From NCBI RefSeq assembly GCF_900112255.1, contig NZ_FOLE01000003.1, forward strand, positions 124,001 through 188,000: DNA of 64,000 bases. The letters run 5' to 3'. The stretch is from Flexibacter flexilis DSM 6793 (GTDB taxonomy: Bacteria; Bacteroidota; Bacteroidia; Cytophagales; Flexibacteraceae). Under the pieces are notes generated by a model. It was not told where the DNA came from. It saw nothing but the letters and a program-made list of their open reading frames with translations, and ran no database searches. Shown in pieces: positions 8,718 to 17,835 of this stretch. The position numbers and the translations under genes were made by a program. Positions within the stretch are counted from its first letter, which is position 1; each line of letters opens with the position of its first letter.

Positions 8718-11700
8718 ATGAAAAAACTTTCACTAACTAAATTTTTCATGCTCCTGTTCGTGTGCTTACTGGCTTATAGTCAGGCAATGGCATCGCACAT
8801 CGTGGGCGGTGAAATAACCTATAAGTATTTGGGACAACTTGGCTCGTCGGCCACTCCATTTCGGTATAAAATAGACCTGACGGTTTATGTGGATCGAAAT
8901 AGTCAGTTCCCTAATGGTAATCCAGAAACAGGCAATATTTTCGTTGGGGTTTATGCGGCGAACAGTTGTAACTTGTACAAAACCCTGACCATGACCCCCA
9001 ACCCTGTGGACGTACTTCCCGAAATGCCTCCCAACTGTAATGCAGATGCTTGTTTGGGTAGCGTGGCAATTTCGGTGAATAAGATGACGGCGACTGTGGA
9101 CTTGGCCTTCAATATGGCAGGGTACTATATATATTGGCAACGTTGCTGCCGCAATAGTTCAATAGACAACTTACAGAACGCTGGCAATGAGGGTTCTACA
9201 TTTTTGGCTTATATTCCGTCTGCCATTTTCCCCAACAGCTCCCCCGAATTTGTAGAATCGGGTATTCCTTTTATTCTTACAGGCGATACCACTACTTTTT
9301 CTAATAATGCCATTGACCCAGATGGCGACCGCCTTATTTACTCGTTTGTCAACCCATACAATGGTGCTCTTTCTGGACAACCGTCGCCATTTGGGCAAGG
9401 CGCACCCCCTGCTTGTCCTTCATATAATAGTATTAACTTTAATGCTGGATATACACTTACGCGACCATTTGGCCCGAACAGCTATGCTTTTATAGACCCT
9501 GCCACTGGTTTTACAAAATATTATGTTCCCAATGCTGGACGGTATGTAGTAACGTTGGAAATCAAAGAATACCGAACGCTTTCGGACGGTACGGATACGC
9601 TACTCACCCGAACGCGAAGGGAGTTGCAGTTTATTGCCAAAACGGCGGGTGTGGCAGGTTGCCCCGTAAATGCCGCTCCCGTATTCAGATCCATAACCAA
9701 TACTACGCCTACTTATACTTATAATATTTATGAGGGTCAGGCGGTTAACTTTGTAATCAGGGCTACGGATACAGCCACAGATAGTTTATACTTGTCGGCC
9801 AAATCCAGTATTTTAAATGGAACAAATGGTTATACTGGGCCGTTGGCTACCTTTACGAATGTAAAAGGAATAGGAGATGTTTCTTCTACTTTTTCTTGGC
9901 AACCCAATTGCGGCCAGACGGGAAGCTTTGCGATTAATGCTACCGTTTCGGACCGAAATTGCCCCCCCAAAACCAGTAGTGCGATTTATACCATTAACGT
10001 GCTTCCTTTTGATGCACCACCCCGAATTTTTGGTCCTGACACGGTTTGTTCAACTTCCTCGATAGGTACTTATTATGTTCAAACCACTTCGCCAGATAAC
10101 CAGTTTACGTGGAAAATAACAGGCGGAACATTATTAAGCAATATTCACAATGATACCATCAAAGTACAATGGAATGGCTCTAATACTAATGGTTTTCTTA
10201 CTTTAGTTCAAAAGTCATCAAGTGGGTGTCAAGACTCGGTCAGTACGAAAGTATATGCCAGAGCGTTTCAAACCCTAGTGGCCAAAATCCCGTCAGTAAA
10301 CGCCAAAAGTATTTCGATTTGTGCAGGTCAATCCGTAGGTTTATCGGCAACGGGCAGCACAACGGGCTACAGATGGTCGCCAAGTACAGGTTTGAGTTCC
10401 ACAACATCGGCCACTCCGACAGCCAGCCCAACCGTTACCACACGTTACATTGTTACAGTCGGAACGGGTAGTACGATTAATTGTTGGAAGACAGATACAG
10501 TAACGGTTAATATTGTTCCGAAAGTAGCCGATGCAGGTCCTGCCACAGCATCTATTTGTAGCGGAGATTCGTTGTCGGTGGGCGTAACAGCTGTAAGTGG
10601 CTACACCTACGCGTGGTTGCCGATTACAGGCGTAAATAATACGACTAAGTCCAATCCTAAAATTAAGATTGTAAACACAGGTACAAGCAGCCAAGTAATT
10701 AAATATTATGTTACGGCTACACATACGGCCACAGGTTGTACGAGCCGCGACTCTATTTCGGTTACCGTTGCGCCTGCGCCTGTTGCGGTGGCTGGTACGG
10801 ATAAATCTTTTTGTGTAACGGGTTCTGTACAAATTGGAGCGGCTTCGCAAACTGGTTTTACTTATTTGTGGTCGCCAAGCACTGGTTTGAGCAGCACAAC
10901 GGTTTCTAACCCAACTGCTACATTGACCAATACAGGTACTTCTCCGATTACTCAACAATATATCTTGAAAGTAACGACGGGCAGCACGGGTACTTGCGCT
11001 GGATTTGATACAGTATTGGTAACCGTCAATCCTCGCCCTGTCGCGTTGGTTGGTTCTAATCAATCGGTTTGTTTGGGTGCTACTGCCGTTTTGGGCGGAA
11101 TAGCCAATCCAAGTTATACTTACGCGTGGTCTCCGAAAGCGGGCTTGGATGATAGTACTAAAGCCAATCCAGTATTTACAGGCACGGCAGTTGGTGTGAA
11201 AACTTATACTTTAACGGTAACAGACAATACAACGCAATGTGTAAGCAATACGGCCACTGTAACTATAACGGTAAATGCTGCCACTAATGCCGTGGCGGGA
11301 GTTGATAAAACGATTTGTTCGGGTATTACTACACAAATTGGAGCAGTTTCTCAAACAGGCTTTAGTTACGCATGGTCGCCAAGTATAGGTTTGAGCAGTG
11401 CAACGGTTTCTAACCCAGTCGTAACTTTAAGCAATACAGGCACTTCTTCGATTACGCAACAGTATATTTTACAAACCACCAATACCGCTACGGGTTGCGT
11501 GGGAAGAGATACGGTAGTTGTAACCGTAAATCCGTTGCCAGTGGCCGTGGCTGGAGCAGACAAGACAATTTGTTCTAATGGTTCTGTACAAATAGGAGCA
11601 GCGTCCCAGACGGGCTTTAGTTACGCATGGACACCAAGTACAGGTTTGAGCAGCGCGACGGTTTCTAACCCAACCGTAACATTAACCAATACAAGCACTT

Positions 11701-14700
11701 CTGCCATTACCCAACAATATATTTTGCAAGTAACCAACACGACTACTAATTGTATAAGCAAAGATACTGTTTTGGTAAAAGTAAATCCGTTGCCAGTGGC
11801 GGCGGCAGGCACAGACAAAGCCGTTTGCGTTGGTTCTACGGTGGTTTTGGGCGGCGCAGCCAATCCGAATTTCACTTACGCGTGGTCTCCAAAAGCAGGC
11901 TTGGACGATAGCACCAAAGCCAATCCTGTATTTACAGGCTCGGCGGTAGGCGTGAAAACTTATACATTGATTGTAAAAGATAACACTACACAATGTGTAA
12001 GCAATGCAGCGGATACGGTTTTAGTAACTGTAAATCTATTGCCTACGGCTATTGCGGGAGCAGATAAAACGATTTGTTCGGGAGGAACTACCCAAATAGG
12101 TGCAAACTCACAAGGTGCGGGCTTTGGGTACGCTTGGACGCCAAGCACAGGCTTGAGCGGTTCGGCACTTTCCAACCCGATGGTAACACTGACTAATACA
12201 GGTACTTCAGCTATTACACAGCAATATATTTTGCAAATTACCAACATGGCCACCAACTGCGTAAGCAGAGATACGGTAGTTGTAACGGTAAATCCTCGCC
12301 CTGTTGCCTTAGTGGGTAATCCTCAAAATGTGTGTATCAATAGCACTGCGGTTTTGGGCGGCACACCTGATGCCAGTCTTACTTACGCGTGGTCTCCGAA
12401 AGCAGGCTTAGACGATAGCACCAAAGCCAATCCAGTATTTACGCCAAGTGTGGTAGGTGCGGTAACTTACACGCTGGTAGTTACTAACAATACGACGAAT
12501 TGCGTGAGTGTCCCTGTTTCGATTACGCATCAAGTAAAACCATTGCCTGTGGCGGTGGCTGGTGCGGACAAAGTGGTTTGTTCGGTACAAAACACGTCTT
12601 TGGGTGCTGCGCCTGTGGCTGGCCTTACTTACGCGTGGTCTCCAAAAGTTGGTTTGAATGATAGCACATTGGCCAACCCAATTTTTAACATGGCTTACGC
12701 GGGTACGGATAGCCTTATCAAAACGTATGTACTCACTGTAACAGATGGTTTTAGCTGCCAAAAAACAGATACGGTAAATGTGGTTGTAAAACCATTGCCA
12801 ATAGTTGTGGTTGGAACAAATGACGCATTTTGTGGTAGTGATACATTCGAATTAGGTGCGCCGCCAGTACAGGGTTTTAGTTACGCATGGTCTCCAAGTA
12901 CTGGTTTGAGCAATGCCAATATTGCCAATCCAACACTTACGTTGAGCAACAACACCCAAACTGACCAAGTACACGATTATGTGCTGACAGTAACGAATAT
13001 TAAAACGGGTTGCTCGAATAAAGACACCATTTCGGTTCGAGTGAATCCGTTGCCAATCGTGAATTTGGGTACAAATGACTCACTTTGTTCTGGTCAAACC
13101 ATTACGCTTGGTGCGGCTGCGGAGGCTGGTTTTATTTACGCATGGTCTCCAAAAGTTGGTTTGAATGATAGCACTCTGGCCAACCCGACGCTTACTTTAA
13201 CCAACCCGACGCAAGCCGTACAAACACATGATTACGTGCTGACGGTAATTAATAACGTAACGGGTTGCGAAAGCAAAGACACTTTGACTGTTCGCGTGAA
13301 TCCGTTGCCAATCGTAAATGTAGGCGTAAACGACTCGCTTTGTTCGGGTGGAAATATTGTATTGGGTGCGGCTGCCGTAACAGGTTATAGCTACGCGTGG
13401 TCTCCTGCTACTGGTTTGAGTAATGCAACGGCTGCCAATCCGACGCTTACTTTAACCAACGCAACACAAACCGTAGAAACGCACGATTACATTTTGACGG
13501 TAACCAATAACGTAACGGGTTGCGAAAGCAAAGATACTTTGACCGTTCGTGTGAATCCGTTACCAATCGTGAATTTGGGCGTAAACGACTCACTTTGTTC
13601 TGAACAAACTATTACGCTTGGCGCGGCTGCCGTGACAGGTTATAGCTACGCGTGGTCTCCTGCTACTGGTTTGAGCAATGCAACGGCTGCTAACCCGACA
13701 CTTACTTTAACCAACCCAGCCCAAACGGCGCAAACACATGACTACGTTTTGACGGTTACCAATAATGTAACAGGTTGCGAAAGCAAAGATACTTTGACTG
13801 TCCGCGTGAATCCGTTGCCTTTGGTGAATTTGGGTGCGAATGATTCGCTTTGTTCTGGTCAAACCATTACGCTTGGTGCGGCGGCTGTGGCTGGTTTCAG
13901 TTACGCATGGTCTCCAAAAGTTGGTTTGAGTGATAGCACTTTGGCCAATCCGACACTTACTTTAACCAACCCAACGCAAGCCATACAAACACACGATTAT
14001 GTGCTGACGGTAACTAACAATGTTACGGGTTGTGTGGATAACGATACTTTGACTATTCGCGTGAATCCGTTACCAATTGCCAATGCAGGAACAGACAAAG
14101 CCATTTGTTCAGACGACAATACAACCGTTGGCGTGGCGGCTCTTGCCAATGTTACTTACACTTGGACTACGAACGGACAAGGTACGCTTTCGGCTGCTAA
14201 CGTGGCCATGCCAACTTATACCGCCGCCAACCTGACCCAACAAGTTCGTGTAGATACATTGTATTTGTTGGTGCAGGCACAGCCTACGGGTTGCGTTTCG
14301 ACGGACACGGTATTGGTAACGGTAAATCCTCGCCCATTGCCACAAACTATTTTGTATGCAACTACTTGGGTTTGTCCGAACTCCGATGCGGTTTATAAAA
14401 TCGTTCCAACTGACCCAACCGACACATATCTCTGGACTGTGGTAGGTGGTTCAATCAATGGCGCAAACACAGGCACAGCCATACAAGTAACTTGGGGCGG
14501 TGCAAATCCGGCCGCTAAAGTGTATGTACGCGCGACCAACCAATACGGTTGTGCGGGTGGTCTGGACTCTATTACGATTTCCATTAACCCACAACTTCAC
14601 CCTGTAACGCCAGCAGGTGCGGACACACTTTGTTCGTTTGATGCTGCCAACCAAACTTACCAAACAGGTGCGTTTGCCAATGCCGCTTCGCTTTATACGT

Positions 14701-16232
14701 TTGGCGTGCAACACCCCGACGGTTCGCAAGTGTCTTTCCCATCGCAGTTGGGCAACAACCAAATTACTGTAAACTGGCAAGGTTTGGGTATCGGTAAAGT
14801 TTGGGTTCGTGAAAATATCACTACCTCAACGACGGTTTGCGAAGGCGTTTCGGATACATTGTATGTATTGTTACAACCAAGCCCAGACAGTACTTTGCTT
14901 GTAAATGGTAGCTCGTTCTTGTGCGAACAAACTTTGTCGAGTGCTTATAATTTGGCTGGTGCAAATAATGGATCTTCTTTTGTTTGGACAATCACGCCAT
15001 CTGCTGGCGCAACTTTTGACGGCAGCACCAACAACGATTCTGTACGTGTAAATTGGCTTGCAGCAGGTACTTATGTGCTTTCGGTGCAAGAAATTTCGGC
15101 GGCTGGTTGCGTAGGCAAACTCATTGATACGACCATTACCGTAAATCCTTTGCCAAACACACAATTGCTCACTTACGACACACTTATTTGCCCAACTACA
15201 TTGGGCGGCAGAGTGTACGCCGTATCAGGTTTGGCAGGTTCTAAATATCAATGGACAATCACAGGCGGAAGTTTTGCTGGTACGGACACGACGAGCAGCA
15301 CGGCTGTAATCAACTGGTCTGAGTCCGCAAGTAATTACGCGCTGTCGGTAGTCGAAATTTCGGCGGCGGGCTGTACGCTTACCGCGCCTCTGAATGTGCC
15401 ATTGTATGCCGACAAATCAAGCGTTATACTTACACAGGTGAGCGGCTCAGAAACCGACGCTACGGCAATTGAACTTTTGTTTGCGGTGAATAATCCACAG
15501 ACTTATCCACAAGACGGCAAAATTACCGTACAACGCCGCAAAAAATCAGGCAACGGCAGTTGGACTAATTTGGCAGAACTTCCGTACACGGCTACTTCTT
15601 ACACCGATTTCCCAGCCGAACCAGACACGACGATTTACGAATATCGTGTGGTAGGCGAAAATCGTTGCGGTGCCGAGCTTGCAAGTGCTGTGCAAAATAA
15701 CATTGTGTTGAAGGCGTGGGCTTTGGAAACAGAACGCCTCAGCCAATTAGCTTGGAATCAGTATGTTGGTTGGCCAAATGGCGTGTTGCGTTATGAGATT
15801 TATCGTAAAGCAGGCGAAACGGCAACTACCTTCGATTTGTACGACCAAAAAGACGACGGAGGCCTCGCTTGGGAACGCAAAAACGCATCGGATGCCTTTA
15901 CGCAATGTTATAGAATCAAAGCCATTTCGCCAGACGGCGCGTTTAGTTGGTCGAACAGCGTTTGTATTTCGTTTGAAAACAAACTCGTGATTGCCAACGT
16001 CATTACGCCAAACAACGACGGCAAAAATGATAAATGGGTGATTGGTAACATTGATTTGTACCCAGACAGCGACGTGAAAATCTTTAACCGTTGGGGCAAA
16101 GAAGTCTATAAAACGAAAGGCTATGATAACTCATGGGATGGCGAAGATTTGCCAGTAGGCGTTTATTTCTACGAGGTGAGCAGCGACCAAAAAGGAGTCA
16201 AAGCACGCGGTTGGTTAGAAATTTTGCGTTAG
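8718..16232 (+). CDS. Giant T9SS-secreted adhesin-like protein with about 85-residue tandem repeats and type B sorting domain
   Basis: This 2504-residue protein is predicted to be exported by Sec and then by T9SS to the cell surface. A signal peptide ends near residue 25 (SQAMA, then SHIVGGEITY, an opening typical of large Cytophagales surface proteins). Residues 26-600 form a non-repeated head with many Cys. Fifteen repeats of 82-87 residues follow (about residues 597-1868), each with the pattern YAWSPxxGL, a shared NP, and a Cys near the start (DKTICSG, NDSLCSG). They look like Ig or PKD-type beta sandwiches. Residues 1870-2400 are further divergent beta domains including a fibronectin-like part. 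The last 80 or so residues (from VITPNNDGKNDKW, with FNRWGKEVY and SWDGEDLPVGVYFYEV) are the CHU_C, type B T9SS signal. Role by analogy with SprB-type proteins: adhesion or gliding. Ligand unknown. It is a single-gene unit. Confidence 0.9.
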   Translation: MKKLSLTKFFMLLFVCLLAYSQAMASHIVGGEITYKYLGQLGSSATPFRYKIDLTVYVDRNSQFPNGNPETGNIFVGVYAANSCNLYKTLTMTPNPVDVLPEMPPNCNADACLGSVAISVNKMTATVDLAFNMAGYYIYWQRCCRNSSIDNLQNAGNEGSTFLAYIPSAIFPNSSPEFVESGIPFILTGDTTTFSNNAIDPDGDRLIYSFVNPYNGALSGQPSPFGQGAPPACPSYNSINFNAGYTLTRPFGPNSYAFIDPATGFTKYYVPNAGRYVVTLEIKEYRTLSDGTDTLLTRTRRELQFIAKTAGVAGCPVNAAPVFRSITNTTPTYTYNIYEGQAVNFVIRATDTATDSLYLSAKSSILNGTNGYTGPLATFTNVKGIGDVSSTFSWQPNCGQTGSFAINATVSDRNCPPKTSSAIYTINVLPFDAPPRIFGPDTVCSTSSIGTYYVQTTSPDNQFTWKITGGTLLSNIHNDTIKVQWNGSNTNGFLTLVQKSSSGCQDSVSTKVYARAFQTLVAKIPSVNAKSISICAGQSVGLSATGSTTGYRWSPSTGLSSTTSATPTASPTVTTRYIVTVGTGSTINCWKTDTVTVNIVPKVADAGPATASICSGDSLSVGVTAVSGYTYAWLPITGVNNTTKSNPKIKIVNTGTSSQVIKYYVTATHTATGCTSRDSISVTVAPAPVAVAGTDKSFCVTGSVQIGAASQTGFTYLWSPSTGLSSTTVSNPTATLTNTGTSPITQQYILKVTTGSTGTCAGFDTVLVTVNPRPVALVGSNQSVCLGATAVLGGIANPSYTYAWSPKAGLDDSTKANPVFTGTAVGVKTYTLTVTDNTTQCVSNTATVTITVNAATNAVAGVDKTICSGITTQIGAVSQTGFSYAWSPSIGLSSATVSNPVVTLSNTGTSSITQQYILQTTNTATGCVGRDTVVVTVNPLPVAVAGADKTICSNGSVQIGAASQTGFSYAWTPSTGLSSATVSNPTVTLTNTSTSAITQQYILQVTNTTTNCISKDTVLVKVNPLPVAAAGTDKAVCVGSTVVLGGAANPNFTYAWSPKAGLDDSTKANPVFTGSAVGVKTYTLIVKDNTTQCVSNAADTVLVTVNLLPTAIAGADKTICSGGTTQIGANSQGAGFGYAWTPSTGLSGSALSNPMVTLTNTGTSAITQQYILQITNMATNCVSRDTVVVTVNPRPVALVGNPQNVCINSTAVLGGTPDASLTYAWSPKAGLDDSTKANPVFTPSVVGAVTYTLVVTNNTTNCVSVPVSITHQVKPLPVAVAGADKVVCSVQNTSLGAAPVAGLTYAWSPKVGLNDSTLANPIFNMAYAGTDSLIKTYVLTVTDGFSCQKTDTVNVVVKPLPIVVVGTNDAFCGSDTFELGAPPVQGFSYAWSPSTGLSNANIANPTLTLSNNTQTDQVHDYVLTVTNIKTGCSNKDTISVRVNPLPIVNLGTNDSLCSGQTITLGAAAEAGFIYAWSPKVGLNDSTLANPTLTLTNPTQAVQTHDYVLTVINNVTGCESKDTLTVRVNPLPIVNVGVNDSLCSGGNIVLGAAAVTGYSYAWSPATGLSNATAANPTLTLTNATQTVETHDYILTVTNNVTGCESKDTLTVRVNPLPIVNLGVNDSLCSEQTITLGAAAVTGYSYAWSPATGLSNATAANPTLTLTNPAQTAQTHDYVLTVTNNVTGCESKDTLTVRVNPLPLVNLGANDSLCSGQTITLGAAAVAGFSYAWSPKVGLSDSTLANPTLTLTNPTQAIQTHDYVLTVTNNVTGCVDNDTLTIRVNPLPIANAGTDKAICSDDNTTVGVAALANVTYTWTTNGQGTLSAANVAMPTYTAANLTQQVRVDTLYLLVQAQPTGCVSTDTVLVTVNPRPLPQTILYATTWVCPNSDAVYKIVPTDPTDTYLWTVVGGSINGANTGTAIQVTWGGANPAAKVYVRATNQYGCAGGLDSITISINPQLHPVTPAGADTLCSFDAANQTYQTGAFANAASLYTFGVQHPDGSQVSFPSQLGNNQITVNWQGLGIGKVWVRENITTSTTVCEGVSDTLYVLLQPSPDSTLLVNGSSFLCEQTLSSAYNLAGANNGSSFVWTITPSAGATFDGSTNNDSVRVNWLAAGTYVLSVQEISAAGCVGKLIDTTITVNPLPNTQLLTYDTLICPTTLGGRVYAVSGLAGSKYQWTITGGSFAGTDTTSSTAVINWSESASNYALSVVEISAAGCTLTAPLNVPLYADKSSVILTQVSGSETDATAIELLFAVNNPQTYPQDGKITVQRRKKSGNGSWTNLAELPYTATSYTDFPAEPDTTIYEYRVVGENRCGAELASAVQNNIVLKAWALETERLSQLAWNQYVGWPNGVLRYEIYRKAGETATTFDLYDQKDDGGLAWERKNASDAFTQCYRIKAISPDGAFSWSNSVCISFENKLVIANVITPNNDGKNDKWVIGNIDLYPDSDVKIFNRWGKEVYKTKGYDNSWDGEDLPVGVYFYEVSSDQKGVKARGWLEILR
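10506..14321 (+). repeat. Fifteen in-frame tandem repeats inside the adhesin gene
   Basis: Repeat boundaries can be set at the recurring G-T-N-A-A-T-C-C-like junction before each Pro-rich linker: 10506, 10767, 11025, 11271, 11526, 11781, 12030, 12288, 12534, 12786, 13041, 13296, 13551, 13806, 14061 and 14322. Seven intervals are exactly 255 bp (85 codons). The units from 13041 to 14061 are the most alike at the base level, pointing to recent duplication there. All interval lengths are multiples of three. Confidence 0.88.
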
Positions 16233-16258
16233 TCTGCCAAAGGCTATTGTTTTAAAGA

Positions 16259-16285
16259 AAGGCTGCCTCTTCGGAGGTGGCCTTT
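16259..16285 (+). terminator. Rho-independent terminator of the adhesin gene
   Basis: AAGGCTGCCTC pairs with GAGGTGGCCTT (two wobble pairs) around a TTCG tetraloop, followed by TTT. Confidence 0.85.
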
Positions 16286-16381
16286 TTGCTTTCCGAAAAA
16301 TGTTTTTGCAACTAACTATCCTCCAAACACTTACTATTCTTTTTTCTTTTGTGAGGATAAATAATTTTTTGTGGATTTTAA

Positions 16382-16412
16382 TTTGATAATCAAGAATAAA
16401 CCACTATTTTTG
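16382..16412 (+). promoter_or_regulatory. Promoter of rpmE2
   Basis: TTTG is followed after 19 bases by TATTTTTG, an exact TAnnTTTG. Transcription would begin near 16419. GCTCCTTTAAAAAGAGC just there can fold into a small 5' hairpin, which may act in control of this ribosomal protein, but that is inference. Confidence 0.65.
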
Positions 16413-16456
16413 CGCTCCTTTAAAAAGAGCATAAAACTAATTTTAAACATAGCGTC

Positions 16457-16699
16457 ATGAAAAAAGATATTCACCCTGTGTACAGAGACGTGGTTTTCCA
16501 AGACCAGTCAAGCGAATTCAAATTTCTTACTCGCTCTACGATGACTTCAAGCGAAACTATCGTATGGGAAGATGGAAATACATATCCTGTAATCAAAGTA
16601 GAGGTTTCTTCTGCTTCACACCCTTTCTACACAGGCAAAAAAGCATTTATTGCTACTGCTGGTCGTATCGACAAATTCAACAAACGTTACAAAAAATAA
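16457..16699 (+). CDS. rpmE2: 50S ribosomal protein L31, type B
   Basis: This is the 80-aa L31 of type B, a component of the large ribosomal subunit. It has the N-terminal [16 protein letters not shown] and the closing [12 protein letters not shown] that define the family. The four zinc-binding Cys of the type A paralogue are absent (there is no Cys at all). It is a single-gene unit with its own promoter and terminator. In many bacteria a Cys-free L31 substitutes for the zinc form under zinc limitation. In Bacteroidetes it is often the only L31, so zinc control should not be assumed. Confidence 0.95.
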   Translation: MKKDIHPVYRDVVFQDQSSEFKFLTRSTMTSSETIVWEDGNTYPVIKVEVSSASHPFYTGKKAFIATAGRIDKFNKRYKK

Positions 16700-16723
16700 T
16701 CTTTTTGAAGCGTTTTACAGCAT

Positions 16724-16764
16724 AAAAAAAGCGAACCGTTCTACTGAAATGGCTCGCTTTTTTT
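16724..16764 (+). terminator. Rho-independent terminator of rpmE2
   Basis: AAAAAAAGCGAACC pairs with GGCTCGCTTTTTTT (one G-T pair) and ends in a T run. Confidence 0.88.
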
Positions 16765-16774
16765 ATTGTCTTTA

Positions 16775-16907
16775 TGTAGCAATTATCGTAAAGATTTCAC
16801 ACCTACGGTGTTTGTGCCGACTCCGAATATTTGGTTATTGCTACAAAGATTTTAATCCTAACGGATTTGTTTTAAAGTAAAATCAGGCCTTTAGGCATCT
16901 TTGTAGC
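16775..16907. repeat. Second cluster of dispersed palindromic intergenic repeat units
   Basis: It shares GTAAAGATTTCAC(A/G)CCTACGG with 5373-5392 and GCTACAAAGATTTTAATCC with the inverse of 5473-5492. A third unit with AGGCCTTTAGGC is in reverse orientation and ends in ATCTTTGTAGC. The ends GCTAC and GTAGC make the right-hand pair of units an inverted repeat. It lies between the rpmE2 terminator and the 3' end of a convergent gene. Confidence 0.7.
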
Positions 16908-16921
16908 AAATATAATTCAGA

Positions 16922-17746
16922 TTACCACGCCGTCCAGCCGCCGTCCACGCTCAACACTGAGCCTGTCATGTAGCTGGAAGCATCAGAAGCCAAAAACACA
17001 AACGGTCCGTTGAGTTCTTCGCGGTTGCACATACGGCCAAGCGGCGACATACGCGCAAAGTTTTTCAAAAATTTCTCTTCGTGGTCGTTGAAAATTCCGT
17101 GCGGCACGATGGCGTTGCAACGGATATTATCTTTGGCATAAAACGTAGCCAAATAGCGCGTATAATTCGGAATAAACGATTTGGAAGCGATGTAATCAAT
17201 CGGTTTGTATTTGATTTCCGCACCGTCGCCGAAGTCGTAAAGTTGCTGATTAGGAGCAACCATCGAATACGTCGAAGCCACGTTAATAATGTTGCCAGAG
17301 CCTTGTTTGAGCATTTGGCGGCAGGCGTGCTGCGTCATAAGTACTGTCCCCGTTAGGTTTACTTCTACGGACTTGCGCAAAAGTTCCATTGGGTAATTTT
17401 CAAAGCGGCTGGCGTTTACTGCACTTGTACCTTGCTTGTCGAATTTGGCATCAATGGCCGCGTTGTTTACCAACACGTCCAAACGTCCGAATTTGGCTAC
17501 AATGGCTTCCATGCAAGCGGCTGCACTTTCTTCGCTGGTGATGTCCAATACCTGTACCAAGAAACTGTCAGCCGAGTATTTTGCACCAAATTCTTGGGCA
17601 ATGGTTTCGGCGGCGTTGGCGTTGATGTCGGCCAATACTACTTTGGCTTCACCGTCCAAAAAAGCCGTGCTAATTTCTTTGCCAATCAGCCCGAAAGCAC
17701 CTGTTACTAAAATTACTTTATCCTTTACAGAAATCAATTCTTTCAT
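16922..17746 (-). CDS. SDR family NAD(P)-dependent oxidoreductase
   Basis: This is a classical short-chain dehydrogenase/reductase (274 aa). The Rossmann motif TGAFGLIG is at residues 15-22, VNNAA at about 94-98, the catalytic Ser in NVAST (about 158), and Tyr185/Lys189 in YIASK. The C-terminal end (TGSVLSVDGGW) is the usual SDR signature. An insert of about 15 residues before the catalytic Tyr (YDFGDGAEIKYKPID) is seen in a subgroup of sugar or polyketide-type SDRs. I use the ATG at 17746 because the four extra residues of the longer frame add nothing recognisable. It stands alone between yicC and repeat DNA. The substrate cannot be deduced. Confidence 0.85.
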   Translation of the reverse strand: MKELISVKDKVILVTGAFGLIGKEISTAFLDGEAKVVLADINANAAETIAQEFGAKYSADSFLVQVLDITSEESAAACMEAIVAKFGRLDVLVNNAAIDAKFDKQGTSAVNASRFENYPMELLRKSVEVNLTGTVLMTQHACRQMLKQGSGNIINVASTYSMVAPNQQLYDFGDGAEIKYKPIDYIASKSFIPNYTRYLATFYAKDNIRCNAIVPHGIFNDHEEKFLKNFARMSPLGRMCNREELNGPFVFLASDASSYMTGSVLSVDGGWTAW

Positions 17747-17835
17747 AAAAAATAACAAATTATAAATTTTGTGGGCAAATATCTATCAAAAAAACAGAGA
17801 AAACCAGTGCAGATTGGTATTTTTGAATTTAATAC

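Noticed and set aside
10341-11063. Minus-strand ORF of 240 codons inside the adhesin gene
   Set aside because: It is a shadow frame of the tandem repeats, rich in Arg, Cys and Asn, without any domain.
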